Of a stretch of DNA of 64,000 nt, positions 1-8,984 are shown one piece after another. The position numbers and the translations under genes were made by a program. The notes below the pieces were generated by a model, which was given only the letters and a program-made list of their open reading frames with translations, did no database searches and was not told the origin of the DNA. How positions within the stretch are numbered: the stretch's first letter is position 1; each line of letters opens with the position of its first letter. The DNA lies in the NCBI GenBank assembly GCA_039696685.1, contig CP155565.1, forward strand, positions 1,178,001 to 1,242,000, in the 5' to 3' direction. Source of the DNA: Vibrio sp. CDRSL-10 TSBA. Its GTDB lineage: Bacteria > Pseudomonadota > Gammaproteobacteria > Enterobacterales > Vibrionaceae.

Positions 1-308
1 CTTTAGCTTGCTCGTTATTTGAGCGGCATCAATATTTTCAAAATCTACGCCTCCCGAAACACAAATGACATCGACAAATGTGGCGCAGATCAGACCAATG
101 CAAAACCAGTTGCATAATATAAATCCCGTTCAGCACCGCCAGCGAGTCGTGTTGCGGCAACATATCTCTGTCAGCCAATCCTGTGCTGAAAATAAACTGA
201 AAGAAAAAGGCCCAAATCTCTGTCTTAACCTTTAACTCACCCGATTGCGCAGCTTACAGCGAATGCTTATGCTGATGATTAATCGGACTCACATCAGGAT
301 TCAGAGGA
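1..308. other. Left-edge region without a supported gene
   Basis: No gene can be supported here. A short frame on the minus strand is open to the window edge (about positions 1-110) but has no convincing start or family resemblance, so it is not called. The last 100 bases lead into the glutaredoxin gene and probably hold its promoter; no clear -35/-10 pair was picked out. Confidence 0.5.
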
Positions 309-926
309 ATGAGGATGACCAAGCCAATTAAGGTGACACTTTATCGATGGGCAGGGCTGTTTGGCCCGTTTAAAGTCAAAATACCCTGTGGTGAATGCAC
401 ATTAAGCAAAGATATCCTGGAAGATAGTTTACGCAATGAACTACTTGATGTACCGGTCGATCTGGAAGTCAAAGACTGGCTCAGCAACTGGTGGCAGCCA
501 CTGCGCTTTGGCGCATGGCACGCGCCTATTGTGATGGTGGAAAATCGGGTCGTCAGCCAGGGAGAGGCCCTCAACCGGGGAGCGTTTATTCAGGCCGTGA
601 TCAGCGAATGGGCCAAACGAGACAGGTTACAGGGCAATATTCTCTTTGGGAAACACAACTGCCCATACTGTCAAAAAGCCAAGAAACTGCTCGATAGCGC
701 CGGTATTCACTATCAGTATCATGATGTGGTGAAAGAGAGTGCCGCACTGTATCGCATGATCCCGGAGGTCAAAGCACATATCGGTCATAAAACCCCGGTC
801 ACTGTACCGCAAATCTGGCTGAACGGTGACTATATTGGCGGTTGTGATGCACTTGAACATTGGCTCAAAAGCCATACAGACAGCAACAATATTATCCACT
901 TCTCAAGCCAGGCCAGTAGTGAGTAA
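309..926 (+). CDS. Glutaredoxin-domain protein with two thioredoxin-like halves
   Basis: This 205-residue protein probably acts as a cytoplasmic thiol-disulfide oxidoreductase. The C-terminal half is a glutaredoxin: the CPYC active site lies at residues 118-121, and the TVPQIWLNGDYIGG segment near residue 163 is the cis-proline and glutathione-binding region. The N-terminal half (residues 7-100) also reads like a thioredoxin fold, with a CGEC pair at residues 27-30 followed by an AWHAPIVMVENRVV strand pair. No signal peptide is visible. The ATG at 315 (residue 3) is an alternative start. The substrate is unknown. The glutaredoxin assignment is firm; the second redox centre is inferred from the motif. 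Confidence 0.85.
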   Translation: MRMTKPIKVTLYRWAGLFGPFKVKIPCGECTLSKDILEDSLRNELLDVPVDLEVKDWLSNWWQPLRFGAWHAPIVMVENRVVSQGEALNRGAFIQAVISEWAKRDRLQGNILFGKHNCPYCQKAKKLLDSAGIHYQYHDVVKESAALYRMIPEVKAHIGHKTPVTVPQIWLNGDYIGGCDALEHWLKSHTDSNNIIHFSSQASSE

Positions 927-944
927 CACAACGTTGAGCTAGGG

Positions 945-991
945 TTTCAACCCTATGTTTCAATTCCTTAATTTCAATTCCATCGTTTCAA
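945..991. repeat. Short 13-14 bp tandem repeat (TTTCAAtyCC), four copies
   Basis: TTTCAA recurs at 945, 958, 972 and 986, each followed by a pyrimidine-rich CC-containing stretch. It lies just past the glutaredoxin stop codon. The units are far too short and close for a CRISPR array; it looks like local slippage expansion. Confidence 0.5.
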
Positions 992-1006
992 TCCCAGATA
1001 AAAACG

Positions 1007-1037
1007 AAAAGCCCCGGTTGTGGCAACCAGGGCTTCG
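1007..1037 (-). terminator. Rho-independent terminator
   Basis: Stem of about 12 bp with one bulge on each side (AAGCCC-CGGTTG pairing with CAACC-AGGGCTT), followed on the minus strand by TTTTCGTTTTTA. It ends the transcript of the small minus-strand gene and may also stop the glutaredoxin transcript. Confidence 0.7.
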
Positions 1038-1056
1038 ATAATATCGATGGCTCGCG

Positions 1057-1191
1057 TTAGCGGCTGATTTTCTTCCACAATGTTTTAATGAAAGACTTTT
1101 TCTTCGGCTTACTTTTACCGTACAGCTCTGCATGCATCAGCTGCTGACCAATTACTTGACTCATGTACAGTGCACCTAAATCATTACCCAT
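1057..1191 (-). CDS. Small basic protein, 44 aa, unknown function
   Basis: The ATG at 1191 has a strong ribosome-binding site (GGGAGAG) a few bases upstream, and the frame runs 44 codons to TAA. The product begins MGNDLGALYMSQ and ends in a lysine-rich tail (KPKKKSFIKTLWKKISR) that could bind membrane or nucleic acid. It has its own downstream terminator at 1007-1037. I do not recognise a family. The good SD sequence, the dedicated terminator and protein-like composition support it as a real gene. Confidence 0.7.
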   Translation of the reverse strand: MGNDLGALYMSQVIGQQLMHAELYGKSKPKKKSFIKTLWKKISR

Positions 1192-1321
1192 GATTCTCTC
1201 CCACACCAAGATGTAATTTAACTACATATTGAAGTTAATATAGCATCAAACCGGGATAAAGCAAGATACGCATCACACTTTTAAGTAATTTAAAAACAAA
1301 GCGTAGTAATTACACAACAAA

Positions 1322-1672
1322 TCAGCTGCGTTTAGGCTGTTTATAGGTCTTGCCGGCCGCCTGATAAGTGTCCTTCACTTTGACATCAAACAGCGCATCA
1401 AAGAACCAGGCTACAAACTTAATCACATCTTCACCTTCGTTCATGATGTGTTCAACGTATTCCTGCTCTACGCCCTGTTCATCGGTCTGCACAGACACAT
1501 GATAGATACGTTGTTCACCTTCAATATCAGCCAGCGCAAACTGTCCACTCAGAGACTGTGCCGCTTCCGCGATATCCGCGTCATCCGATTGCTTCAGCAA
1601 TTCGAGCGCTTGTGGCAGTGATTCTTTCGCACATAGTTCTTTTACCAGCGCTTCAAACTCATTCTGTTGCAT
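1322..1672 (-). CDS. Conserved-looking acidic cytoplasmic protein, unknown
   Basis: A 116-residue acidic protein starting MQQNEFEALVKELCAK, with no signal peptide or membrane segment. The N-terminal half is helical (KELCAKESLPQALELLKQS); the middle has strands around HVSVQTDEQG. A run of aromatic residues (KFVAWFFDALFDVKV) follows, then a basic tail ending QPKRS. An AT-rich gap separates it from the small gene downstream. I do not recognise the family and assign no function. Confidence 0.7.
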   Translation of the reverse strand: MQQNEFEALVKELCAKESLPQALELLKQSDDADIAEAAQSLSGQFALADIEGEQRIYHVSVQTDEQGVEQEYVEHIMNEGEDVIKFVAWFFDALFDVKVKDTYQAAGKTYKQPKRS

Positions 1673-1795
1673 GTCGATTCCTCTTTAATTGCAGCGCTGA
1701 AGTATAACGATAAGGTGCGCAAACTGCACCAGCATTACGCGGCATCAGTCAAAATCGTCCCTCATACCACATCAGGTGAGGCAACCGAAGAAAAC

Positions 1796-2203
1796 TCAAT
1801 TCCCCCGATAAGTCGAATACGCATAAGGGCTGAGTAACAGTGGAATGTGATAATGTGCCGTTTTATCGGTGACATTAAAATCAACCGGGATCTCGCTGTA
1901 GAAGCTGTCGATATGTTGCTGCTTAAAGAAGGGGGCAACATCAAAAACCACCCGGTAATGCTCACTGTCGCCTAACGCAAAACTGTTGATTCGACCCTGA
2001 GCGTTGGTGGTTTGCTCGGATAATAACTGCCATTCGCCGTTCAATTGCTGATAGAAGCGGACATCCACACCTTGCCCGGGTAAACCCTGATTGGTATCCA
2101 GCACATGCACGCTCACATCCGCCAAAGCCGGAACACTGGTCAGTAAAGCCGCCGTCAATACGCTGCGTTGAATAAACCGGCTCATCGTTTTTTGCTTAAC
2201 CAT
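1796..2203 (-). CDS. uraH: 5-hydroxyisourate hydrolase (transthyretin-like), periplasmic
   Basis: HIU hydrolase opens 5-hydroxyisourate to OHCU in uric-acid breakdown. The protein (135 aa) has the family's N-terminal HVLDTNQGLPGQGVDV signature and ends in the C-terminal YRG motif (here YRGN rather than YRGS). The residues before it form a Sec signal peptide (VLTAALLTSVPALA), so it should be periplasmic, as in several proteobacterial HIU hydrolases. ATG starts at 2203 and, in frame, at 2185 (MSRF) are both possible. It is transcribed away from a LysR gene at 2390, its likely regulator. No other urate genes are in the window. Confidence 0.87.
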   Translation of the reverse strand: MVKQKTMSRFIQRSVLTAALLTSVPALADVSVHVLDTNQGLPGQGVDVRFYQQLNGEWQLLSEQTTNAQGRINSFALGDSEHYRVVFDVAPFFKQQHIDSFYSEIPVDFNVTDKTAHYHIPLLLSPYAYSTYRGN

Positions 2204-2389
2204 CTTTGGTCACCTCTGTTGTAATGAATATGCCCATCACAAGACCTTGAGACTGCGATAAATATTTCACGCTACGATAAATTTTTACCGCACAGGTAAG
2301 AGTTTATTCCTCGATAAAAGCGTTTATAGTGTTGGCCGTCTGTATTAACCCGGCTTTGCCGGATGCCCATCACCCTACAGGAGTATTCT

Positions 2390-3293
2390 ATGGATTGGCT
2401 GCAAAGTGTTACCACTTATACCCGCGTGGTCGAAGAAGGCAGCTTTAACGGCGCGGCACGCAAACTCAATACCACCAGCTCAGCCGTCAGCAAGCGTATC
2501 CATTGGCTCGAGGAGCGGATCGGTGTTCAGTTGCTCAAACGCACGACCCGTTTCTGTGACGCAAACCGAAGCCGGGGCTCTATTTTATCAGCGCGCGAAA
2601 TCACAACTGGAAAGCTGGCAATCAGTCGTCGATGAAACCCGCTCACTCAACCAAAGCCCGGCCGGACTACTGAAAATCGGTGCCACTTTGGCGGTAGGTT
2701 CCAAATTCCTGATGCAGTATGTCGACGAGTTTCTTCATCTTTATCCCGATATCCGTATCCAGCTGACGACCACAACGCCAGGCCAGTTACCTGAACTGCA
2801 TCTTGATCTGTTCATCAGCCGTGAAATCGAACAGCTCAATTCCCTCAGCTTTAAAGCGACAGCCCTGTTTGAGCATCACGCCGGCTTTTACGCCTCTCCG
2901 CAATATCTGCAGCGCCACGGCATGCCAACCCGGCTGCAAGATCTTAATGACCACAATGTATTGTGCTGGGGTGAGCAGACGCGACGCGAGATGAAAACCA
3001 GTAATAACCAACGCATCACGGTATCGGGTAATTTTGCCACGACCAATCCTGAAGCCCTATTTTATGCCGGCAAATGTGGCATGGGTATTGTGGTCTCCAA
3101 CCATGTCATGCTGAAAGAAGAACTCAGACAGGGATCATTGGTGCGTATTTTGCCGGACATCACCATCGATCAGGCCACGGTCTATGCCTACTACCCGAAA
3201 CTGGATTATCAGCACACGCGTACCCAGTTGTTTCTTAATTTCCTCAAGCAGAAACTGGCTCAGTCACAAGACAAAACGCTAAGTTTTGGATGA
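2390..3293 (+). CDS. LysR-family transcriptional regulator (one apparent frameshift)
   Basis: A 300-residue LysR regulator once one base is removed. The start is the ATG at 2390, preceded by AGGAG. The N-terminal winged HTH (MDWLQSVTTYTRVVEEGSF... SSAVSKRIHWLEERIG) is read in one frame up to RTTR; from VTQTEAGALFYQRAK on it continues in the next. The switch is at 2551-2553, where GTTTC stands for an expected GTTC, restoring RTTRSVTQTEAG. The substrate-binding domain is complete. Divergent from uraH, suggesting it controls that gene. The frameshift matches the window-wide GAAAC/GTTTC pattern and is probably not real. Confidence 0.87.
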
Positions 3294-3493
3294 TGTCGCA
3301 AAGCGGACAAAAAACACCCAACCAGTTAGTACCAACTAACACATTGATTTTCGATAACTAATATTACGCATCTGCACAGAACAACGCAGATAGTGGAAAA
3401 TTGTGATAATTTCAGCCATAGTAACAAAGCGCATAATATGATATCAGTTACTTAATTCCCATCAGCCTGTCTGAGACAACGTGAGTGCGAATT

Positions 3494-5402
3494 ATGACTA
3501 CAACGTCACTGGCCAGAAACGCCGTTAGTCTGGAAACCATAAACGAACTACTTCTGCTGGAAGAGAACGCATTGCTGGACAGAGCCGCCAGAGTGCTGCA
3601 TTCGCATTTCAGTACGTTTTGTACCTGTATTGTCGAACTCGATAAATCTCATTACAAGGCTCATCCCCTCTCCTATGCGGCGGGCAACGAGCTGAGAAGC
3701 AGCCCGTGCTACCAGTTGAAAGGCACCCCTTGTGAGCAGGTGGCAAAGTCCAAACAGGAGTTTTGCCTGTTTCCCTCACAGGTCAGTAAGATTTTCCCGT
3801 TTGATGATTTTCTGGCAGACAACCAGATTGAGTCGTATATCGGCGTACCTTTGCGCACCAACAGTGGCGAAGTGCTGGGGATATTGATTTCAACCTTTAC
3901 CGAAACCATTCACGATGAAGACAGCATGGTGGAATACCATCGCATTATTGCGCGTATTATCGTCCATTCACTGCGTAACAAATGGTTATCTGAGCGCTCC
4001 GACAGCCTGGTCAATCAGCTGAGTTATGAAGTATCGCATGACAATCTGACCAACCTGATGAACCGCAATTATCTGTCAGATAAATTAGAGCGTCTGGTTG
4101 AGACCAGCAGCGAACCGTTTACGCTCGCTTACCTTGATATTGATAATTTTAAAGCCATCAATGACCTGTACGGACACTATATTGGCGACCAGATCATTCG
4201 GTTTGTCGCGAATTCGATTGTGCAATGCGTACGTGAAGAGAAACCTGACCTTTCGGATTGCCGGCGATGAGTTCGCTTTTATCACCTACTCATCAGACCC
4301 GCTCAAAATTTGCCGCTCCATTCTCGATAAGCTCGAACAAGGCTACTTCGACCCGTCCCATCGCATCAAAGTCGGCCTCAGTATCGGTATTGCGAAAAAA
4401 GGACCGGAAGCGATCAGCGCTGACCAGCTGATACTCAATGCCAGCCTGGCGCTGAAAGATTGTAAACAGAGCCGCAGCAGCCAGATTCGCTGCTATGACA
4501 CCCATCTGAGCAGTCAATATCACCGCCGCACTCAAATCATTGACGCTCTGCGCAGTGAACTGGATAAAACCAGTGTCACCGAGGCGGAGATTTTTATCGT
4601 CGTACAGCCAATCGTGCAGCGAGGCCAAAGCGATTGGAACTATTATGAAGTCCTGGCACGCTGGAATCACCCCAGCATGGGCTTCATCTCTCCGGTTGAA
4701 TTTATCGAAGCAGCCGAACAGTCCGGGCTAATCATTGAACTTGGGGAGCGTATTGTAGAACTGGCCTGTGAAGCCAAAGCTGCGTTAGAGGCGGAACTGG
4801 GTTACAAAGTTAAGCTAGGGCTAAACTGCTCAGCGTATGAATTAACCAATTCGACCCGTTATCTCAATCACTTGATGCACACACTCAACCATTATCAGTT
4901 CGCTCCGCATGAGTTCACCATTGAGCTGACCGAAACGGTGCTGCTGTTACAGACCAATGAGGTGAAGTACATTCTCGACCGGCTGAGAGAACTCGGTTTT
5001 ACTGTCGCATTGGATGATTTTGGCACCGGCTACTCCAGTCTCAACTACATCCATAGCTATCCGATCGACTGCATCAAGATAGACGCCAGCTTTATTCGCA
5101 ATATGTTGTGCAACGAGAACTCAGAGCGGGTGGTCTGGCTGATTATCCAGCTCGCCAAACAGTTACAGGTCGACTTGGTCGCCGAAGGCGTGGAAAGTCA
5201 GGATGAGTTAGACAAGCTCTATTCGATGGGCTGTGAGCAAATTCAGGGCTACTTTTTCTCAAAACCGGACAGGCCGGCCCACATTGCTCAGCTGTGGCGT
5301 GAAAACCGCGCTAAGCTGGCCGGTACCCGTTCAGAAAACGCCGAACAGACCAGTCGTCCCGATCAAAGTAATCATCCCGATCAAGACAATTATCGCGATT
5401 AA
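3494..5402 (+). CDS. GAF-GGDEF-EAL protein, c-di-GMP turnover (one apparent frameshift)
   Basis: Restored length 635 aa. The order is a GAF-like sensor domain (about residues 10-165), GGDEF (about 190-340) and EAL (about 375-610). The GGDEF signature is RIAGDEF (AGDEF variant, seen in some active cyclases). The EAL domain has EVLARW in place of EALLR and keeps DDFGTGYSSL and the KIDASFI metal/substrate region, so phosphodiesterase activity is plausible. The frame changes at 4241-4243 (GAAAC for GAAC) just before RIAGDEF. A GTG at 3485 is an alternative start. The C-terminus ends in a low-complexity (S/N)xPDQ(S/D)N repeat. It resembles V. cholerae VCA0080 by context. Confidence 0.87.
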
Positions 5403-5471
5403 CCCTCATCATCGCGCTTAACACGGCAGCGAGGTTAGTGGTAGTCACGAGGTTTGGCGGAGCGAGCACAT

Positions 5472-5503
5472 AAAAAAAGGCCCTGTAAAACAGGGCCTTT
5501 ATC
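5472..5503. terminator. Bidirectional terminator
   Basis: Perfect 11-bp stem AAAGGCCCTGT / ACAGGGCCTTT with a 3-base loop, flanked by an A run on the left and T-rich sequence on the right. It lies between the converging GGDEF-EAL and endopeptidase genes and can serve both. Confidence 0.85.
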
Positions 5504-5570
5504 ATACAATACTGGTGTGATACCCGGCCAAATCGGCCCGGCACCACTGTCCATTAAGAACCGGAGCTCA

Positions 5571-6923
5571 TTAAGAGCCTGATTCAGGTGTCGCTTCAGT
5601 AGCTGAAACTTCATTAGCGGACGATGTCTCGGCCTGGTTTGCGGCCAGTAAGCCTTCCTGCTGTTCCAGCATGGTGTCGAGCTGATCACGGCGCGCGATA
5701 AAATTCGCCATATCCTTTTTCGGCACCGAATTTGCCATCGGAATTTTCGCCGTCATCGGATTGACCGGATGTCCGCGTACAATCAACTCATAATGGATAT
5801 GCGGCCCGGTAACCCGGCCGGTAGCACCCGATAAAGCAATACGTTGACCACGGGTAATCTTCTGGCCTTTGTGAACCAGAATTTTACTCAGGTGCAGATA
5901 ACGCGTGGTATAGGTACTGCCATGGTTGATCACCACGTACTTACCGGCGTAGGGATGGTTACGGGTCATGACGACCACGCCATCGCCCGTTGCTAAAACC
6001 GGTGTACCGGTCGGCGCAGCAAAGTCAGTTCCGTTGTGCGGCGCGATGCGGCCGGTCACCGGATGACGACGCTGCGGATCAAACGGTGAAGACATACGCC
6101 ACTTGTGAGCACTTGGATAGCGCTGGAAAGCGCGTTGCAGGCTCTCACCATTTTTATCGTAATACTGACCATCTTTGTAAAGATACGCGGTGACTTCATT
6201 ACTGCGACCCAAAATCTTGATCGCCTGAATCTCACGGTTGCCCGTCAGTTTATCGCCAACGTATTGACGTGACTGCACAACTTCGAACCGGTCACCGGCA
6301 CGCAAATCACGCCCAAAATTAATTTTATCTTTCAGCAACGTTACTATCTGATCGATATCTGAGCTTCCCAGGCCCAACTGATTTGCCGACTGCGAGAAAC
6401 TGCCCTGAATTTCACCAATCAACGCAAACTCTTTCCATTTGCCCGGAATTTTAACGTCCTTGAACTCGTAGCCACCATCCGGCGTTCGAGAATACACCGC
6501 GCGCTCGACCATGCTGAATTCCAGCTCCATTTTGGCCAGGCTCTTACCATCCTGACCTTTCCAGAAGCGCAAAATATTGCCTGGTTTCAGCGTATCCAGT
6601 GCGAGGTAGTTTAAATCGGTTTCCATTACCTTCATCATTTCCTGGTAAGTAAATCCCAGTTGCGTGAAGATAGAGCTCAGATTATCACCAGATTGAATCT
6701 CATATTCATAATCCGGATAGACTCGCTGTGAGTCTGCCGAATCAGACAGAATCGACTCCACGATTTGCGATTCTGGAATCGACAATTCGATTGTTCGTGG
6801 ATACGAAGGACTGTTAAGCGAAGATGAGATGGCTGCCACTGCCAGTAGGGGTAATCCTACAACTGATGCTTTCTTGCGTTTAGAAAGCTCAGAAAATCGT
6901 AATATTAGAGACTTCGGTAGCAC
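5571..6923 (-). CDS. shyA: M23 peptidoglycan DD-endopeptidase, ShyA-type
   Basis: This 450-aa envelope protein cuts peptide crosslinks to allow wall growth. It has an N-terminal membrane anchor or signal (ASVVGLPLLAVAAISSSL), a LysM-like region (EIQSGDNLSSIFTQLG, about residues 78-125), a linker domain, and a C-terminal LytM/M23 domain. The zinc-site motifs are present: HNGTDFAAPTGTPV (HxxxD), and HIHYEL (HxH) near residue 377. The tail is acidic and Ser/Thr-rich. Family and chromosomal context match V. cholerae ShyA (VCA0079), though paralogues ShyB/ShyC have the same architecture. An ISL3 element sits about 100 bp upstream of the start and may have changed its promoter. Confidence 0.88.
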   Translation of the reverse strand: MLPKSLILRFSELSKRKKASVVGLPLLAVAAISSSLNSPSYPRTIELSIPESQIVESILSDSADSQRVYPDYEYEIQSGDNLSSIFTQLGFTYQEMMKVMETDLNYLALDTLKPGNILRFWKGQDGKSLAKMELEFSMVERAVYSRTPDGGYEFKDVKIPGKWKEFALIGEIQGSFSQSANQLGLGSSDIDQIVTLLKDKINFGRDLRAGDRFEVVQSRQYVGDKLTGNREIQAIKILGRSNEVTAYLYKDGQYYDKNGESLQRAFQRYPSAHKWRMSSPFDPQRRHPVTGRIAPHNGTDFAAPTGTPVLATGDGVVVMTRNHPYAGKYVVINHGSTYTTRYLHLSKILVHKGQKITRGQRIALSGATGRVTGPHIHYELIVRGHPVNPMTAKIPMANSVPKKDMANFIARRDQLDTMLEQQEGLLAANQAETSSANEVSATEATPESGS

Positions 6924-7017
6924 AATCTAACCCGTGGATAATGTTAAAAGAGCACAAAGAGTAAGTTTTTTTTGGCTAAAAGTCACCTGTAGAGTGTCAT
7001 ACAGTGTCAATCACAGA

Positions 7018-7025
7018 TTAAAAAA
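7018..7025. repeat. Target-site duplication, left copy (TTAAAAAA)
   Basis: The eight bases directly left of the insertion element are TTAAAAAA, identical to the eight bases directly right of it (8317-8324). Eight-base duplications are typical of ISL3 elements. Confidence 0.9.
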
Positions 7026-8316
7026 GGTTCATCGCGGATTGGCGGGAACTTAAAACAAAAACGGTAGTAAGTGATAAGGTTACATCGCCAAACACAACCT
7101 TACACAAACTACCGTTTTCATGCCGAATCATACTTTCCTATCCTCGTTCTGGGAAGGCTTTCATGTCGTAAAGTCTGTACAAACGTCTTCTCTCATCACG
7201 ATTACTCTCCAACCCAGCACGACTGCTCGATGTTCATGTGGGCAACATGTTCAAGCCATACATGATTATCAGTGGCGCACGATTAAGGAAGCGACGATTC
7301 TCGGCGTACCCGTCGAGCTATCCCTACAAACAAGGCGTATAAAGTGCCCTGACTGCGGTATCAAAACCGAATCTATTTCTTGGCTTGAACCTTTTGCTCG
7401 CCTGACTAACCGCTTAAGACGTTACATTGAGCAGTTGCTGCCTCTTCTTCCTATCAAACATATCGCCCAGATGACGGGGGTTCATTGGCATACGATTAAG
7501 GCGATAGATAAACGTCGGCTACAACATGCGGTGCCAGAGGTTAACTGGGCAGAGCTGAGACAGCTGGTCATGGATGAGTTTGCTCTCTTCAAGGGACATC
7601 GTTATGCCACTGTTATCGCGGATGCTAAGACGCATCAAGTGCTTTGGATAGGCGTTGGACGCAGCCGAAAAGATATCCGTCCCTTCTTTGAATTACTCGG
7701 TGAGCATGGCCAGAACATAGAAGCGGTTGCAATGGATATGAATACGGCTTTCGACCTCGAAGTGCAGCGACATTGTCCTAACGCCCGCATTGTGTACGAT
7801 TTATTCCATGTGGTCGCAAAATTTGGTCGGGAAGTGATGGATAGAGTCAGAGTTGACCAAGCTAATCAACTCAAACAGGACAAGAAAGCGCGCCAATGGG
7901 TGAAACGTTCACGCTGGGTTCTCCTCAAAAACAGAGGTAATTTAGACAGTAAACAGGAGAGCTATCTGAGTGAGATACTGAGTATGAACAAAGACTTAAT
8001 GGTGACGTATTTACTTGGCTCTCAGCTAAAAGAGTTATGGAGGTGCGAGTCAGAAAGCGAAGCGGAAGACTTATGGGACGTATGGTGGGAGCAAGTTCAA
8101 GAAAGCGGGATCAAGCCGCTTATGGACTTCGCGAGAAAGCTCAAACCGTATCTTCATGGCATCGTTGCTTCTGCAAGCTACCCACTCAATACCTGTACGC
8201 TCGAAGGGATAAACAACAAGATAAAGTTAATCAAACGAATGGGCTACGGCTACCGAGATATCGATTACTTTTTTTTAAAGATAAAAGCGGCTTTCCCCGG
8301 AAAGCCGCGATGAACC
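7026..8316 (+). mobile_element. ISL3-family insertion sequence, complete, 1291 bp
   Basis: The ends form imperfect terminal inverted repeats: the left end starts GGTTCATCGCGGATTGGC and the right end, read inward, starts GGTTCATCGCGGCTTTCC. The element is flanked by a perfect 8-bp duplication. It carries one full-length transposase with no visible lesion, so it looks recently inserted and probably active. It landed at the edge of the T-tract of a minus-strand terminator (8317-8340) and between the endopeptidase gene and its original upstream sequence. Confidence 0.93.
7120..8313 (+). CDS. ISL3-family transposase (DDE type)
   Basis: A 397-aa transposase. An N-terminal zinc-ribbon (CSCGQH ... 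KCPDCGIKT, about residues 38-85) is followed by an HTH region (IKHIAQMTGVHWHTIKAID) and the DDE_Tnp_ISL3 catalytic core. Candidate catalytic acids are in VMDEFAL, VAMDMNTAF and the C-terminal TLEGINNKIKLIKR segment with its family-typical GYGYRD. The stop codon overlaps the right inverted repeat. It is one of the larger genes in the window without an apparent frameshift. The start may lie slightly downstream (VVKSVQTSS). Confidence 0.92.
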   Translation: MPNHTFLSSFWEGFHVVKSVQTSSLITITLQPSTTARCSCGQHVQAIHDYQWRTIKEATILGVPVELSLQTRRIKCPDCGIKTESISWLEPFARLTNRLRRYIEQLLPLLPIKHIAQMTGVHWHTIKAIDKRRLQHAVPEVNWAELRQLVMDEFALFKGHRYATVIADAKTHQVLWIGVGRSRKDIRPFFELLGEHGQNIEAVAMDMNTAFDLEVQRHCPNARIVYDLFHVVAKFGREVMDRVRVDQANQLKQDKKARQWVKRSRWVLLKNRGNLDSKQESYLSEILSMNKDLMVTYLLGSQLKELWRCESESEAEDLWDVWWEQVQESGIKPLMDFARKLKPYLHGIVASASYPLNTCTLEGINNKIKLIKRMGYGYRDIDYFFLKIKAAFPGKPR

Positions 8317-8324
8317 TTAAAAAA
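8317..8324. repeat. Target-site duplication, right copy (TTAAAAAA)
   Basis: Identical to 7018-7025. It also forms the T-tract of the minus-strand terminator next to it. Confidence 0.9.
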
Positions 8325-8340
8325 GGCACCGTAGTGCCTT
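8317..8340 (-). terminator. Terminator of the CBM48 gene
   Basis: Read on the minus strand: AAGGCAC, a 4-base loop, GTGCCTT, continuing into TTTTTTAA. It lies about 100 bases past the CBM48 stop codon. The IS inserted exactly at the end of the T-tract, which the duplication preserves, so termination should still work. Confidence 0.75.
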
Positions 8341-8437
8341 GTAAGATTTATGTTAGATTTCACTGATATTATGCTCGTCCACACGGATAGAATGGCGCAC
8401 TGAACAAGGGGCGACATATCAGCAACGGATAGATTGA

Positions 8438-8737
8438 CTACTGATACGTTTTCACCAGGCAGTTATCTTCACCAAAACCGTTAGGGATGTATTGATCGGC
8501 CTCAGCATCATTGACCCACTGCTCAGTATCGAGCAGATAGCGGAACTGATATTCACCATCTTTGGGTAAACGCGTTTTGAATTTAAAGGTGCCGGTTTTG
8601 GCCACTTTTTTCATTGGTTCAGGCTGCCAACCAAGAAAATCAGCCACAATTTCAACCTTTGAGGCTTGTGACGGAACTTCCAGCTCAAACGTCACTTCCA
8701 CTTCATCTTTGGTTTTAAAAAAACGCTTATTAATCAT
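8438..8737 (-). CDS. Free-standing CBM48 glycogen-binding-like protein
   Basis: A 99-aa protein consisting only of an early-set/CBM48 domain, like the carbohydrate-binding module of AMPK-beta and isoamylases. Recognisable segments are EVTFELEVPSQASKVEIVADFLGW, and then QPEPMKK, TFKFKTRLPKDGEYQF and RYLLDTEQWVND, with conserved-looking Trp and Lys residues for glucan contact. There is no catalytic domain and no signal peptide, so it is cytoplasmic. A role as a glycogen-targeting adaptor is inference. It is monocistronic and has its own terminator at 8317-8340. Confidence 0.82.
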   Translation of the reverse strand: MINKRFFKTKDEVEVTFELEVPSQASKVEIVADFLGWQPEPMKKVAKTGTFKFKTRLPKDGEYQFRYLLDTEQWVNDAEADQYIPNGFGEDNCLVKTYQ

Positions 8738-8984
8738 GTCAAAACTCCATTTTTGAAAAAATCATTCCGCTAGCCGACTATAAAACTAACCTGCTGTAGA
8801 AAAAGCATCATCTGTAGAAAAGAGAAGCATCTGCAGATAAGAAAATCAGCTCTGCATAAAAGTCATCAGTCATACGTGAAACGAACCAGCCACAGATGTT
8901 AGTACGCATCAGCGGCTCTCTGGACACCCGGCAGTTATTGCACAGGCCAGGTACAACGCCTGTGCTGACACTGGCTGTTCATTG

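Noticed and set aside
945..991. Repeated GTTTCAAT-like units suggesting a CRISPR array
   Set aside because: The repeats are about 14 bp with no spacers of 25 bp or more, and no cas genes are near; it is only a short tandem repeat.
8760..8880. CATCTG(T/C)AGA-type repeats as an organised element
   Set aside because: Copies are few, diverged and irregularly spaced; likely AT-rich leader sequence.
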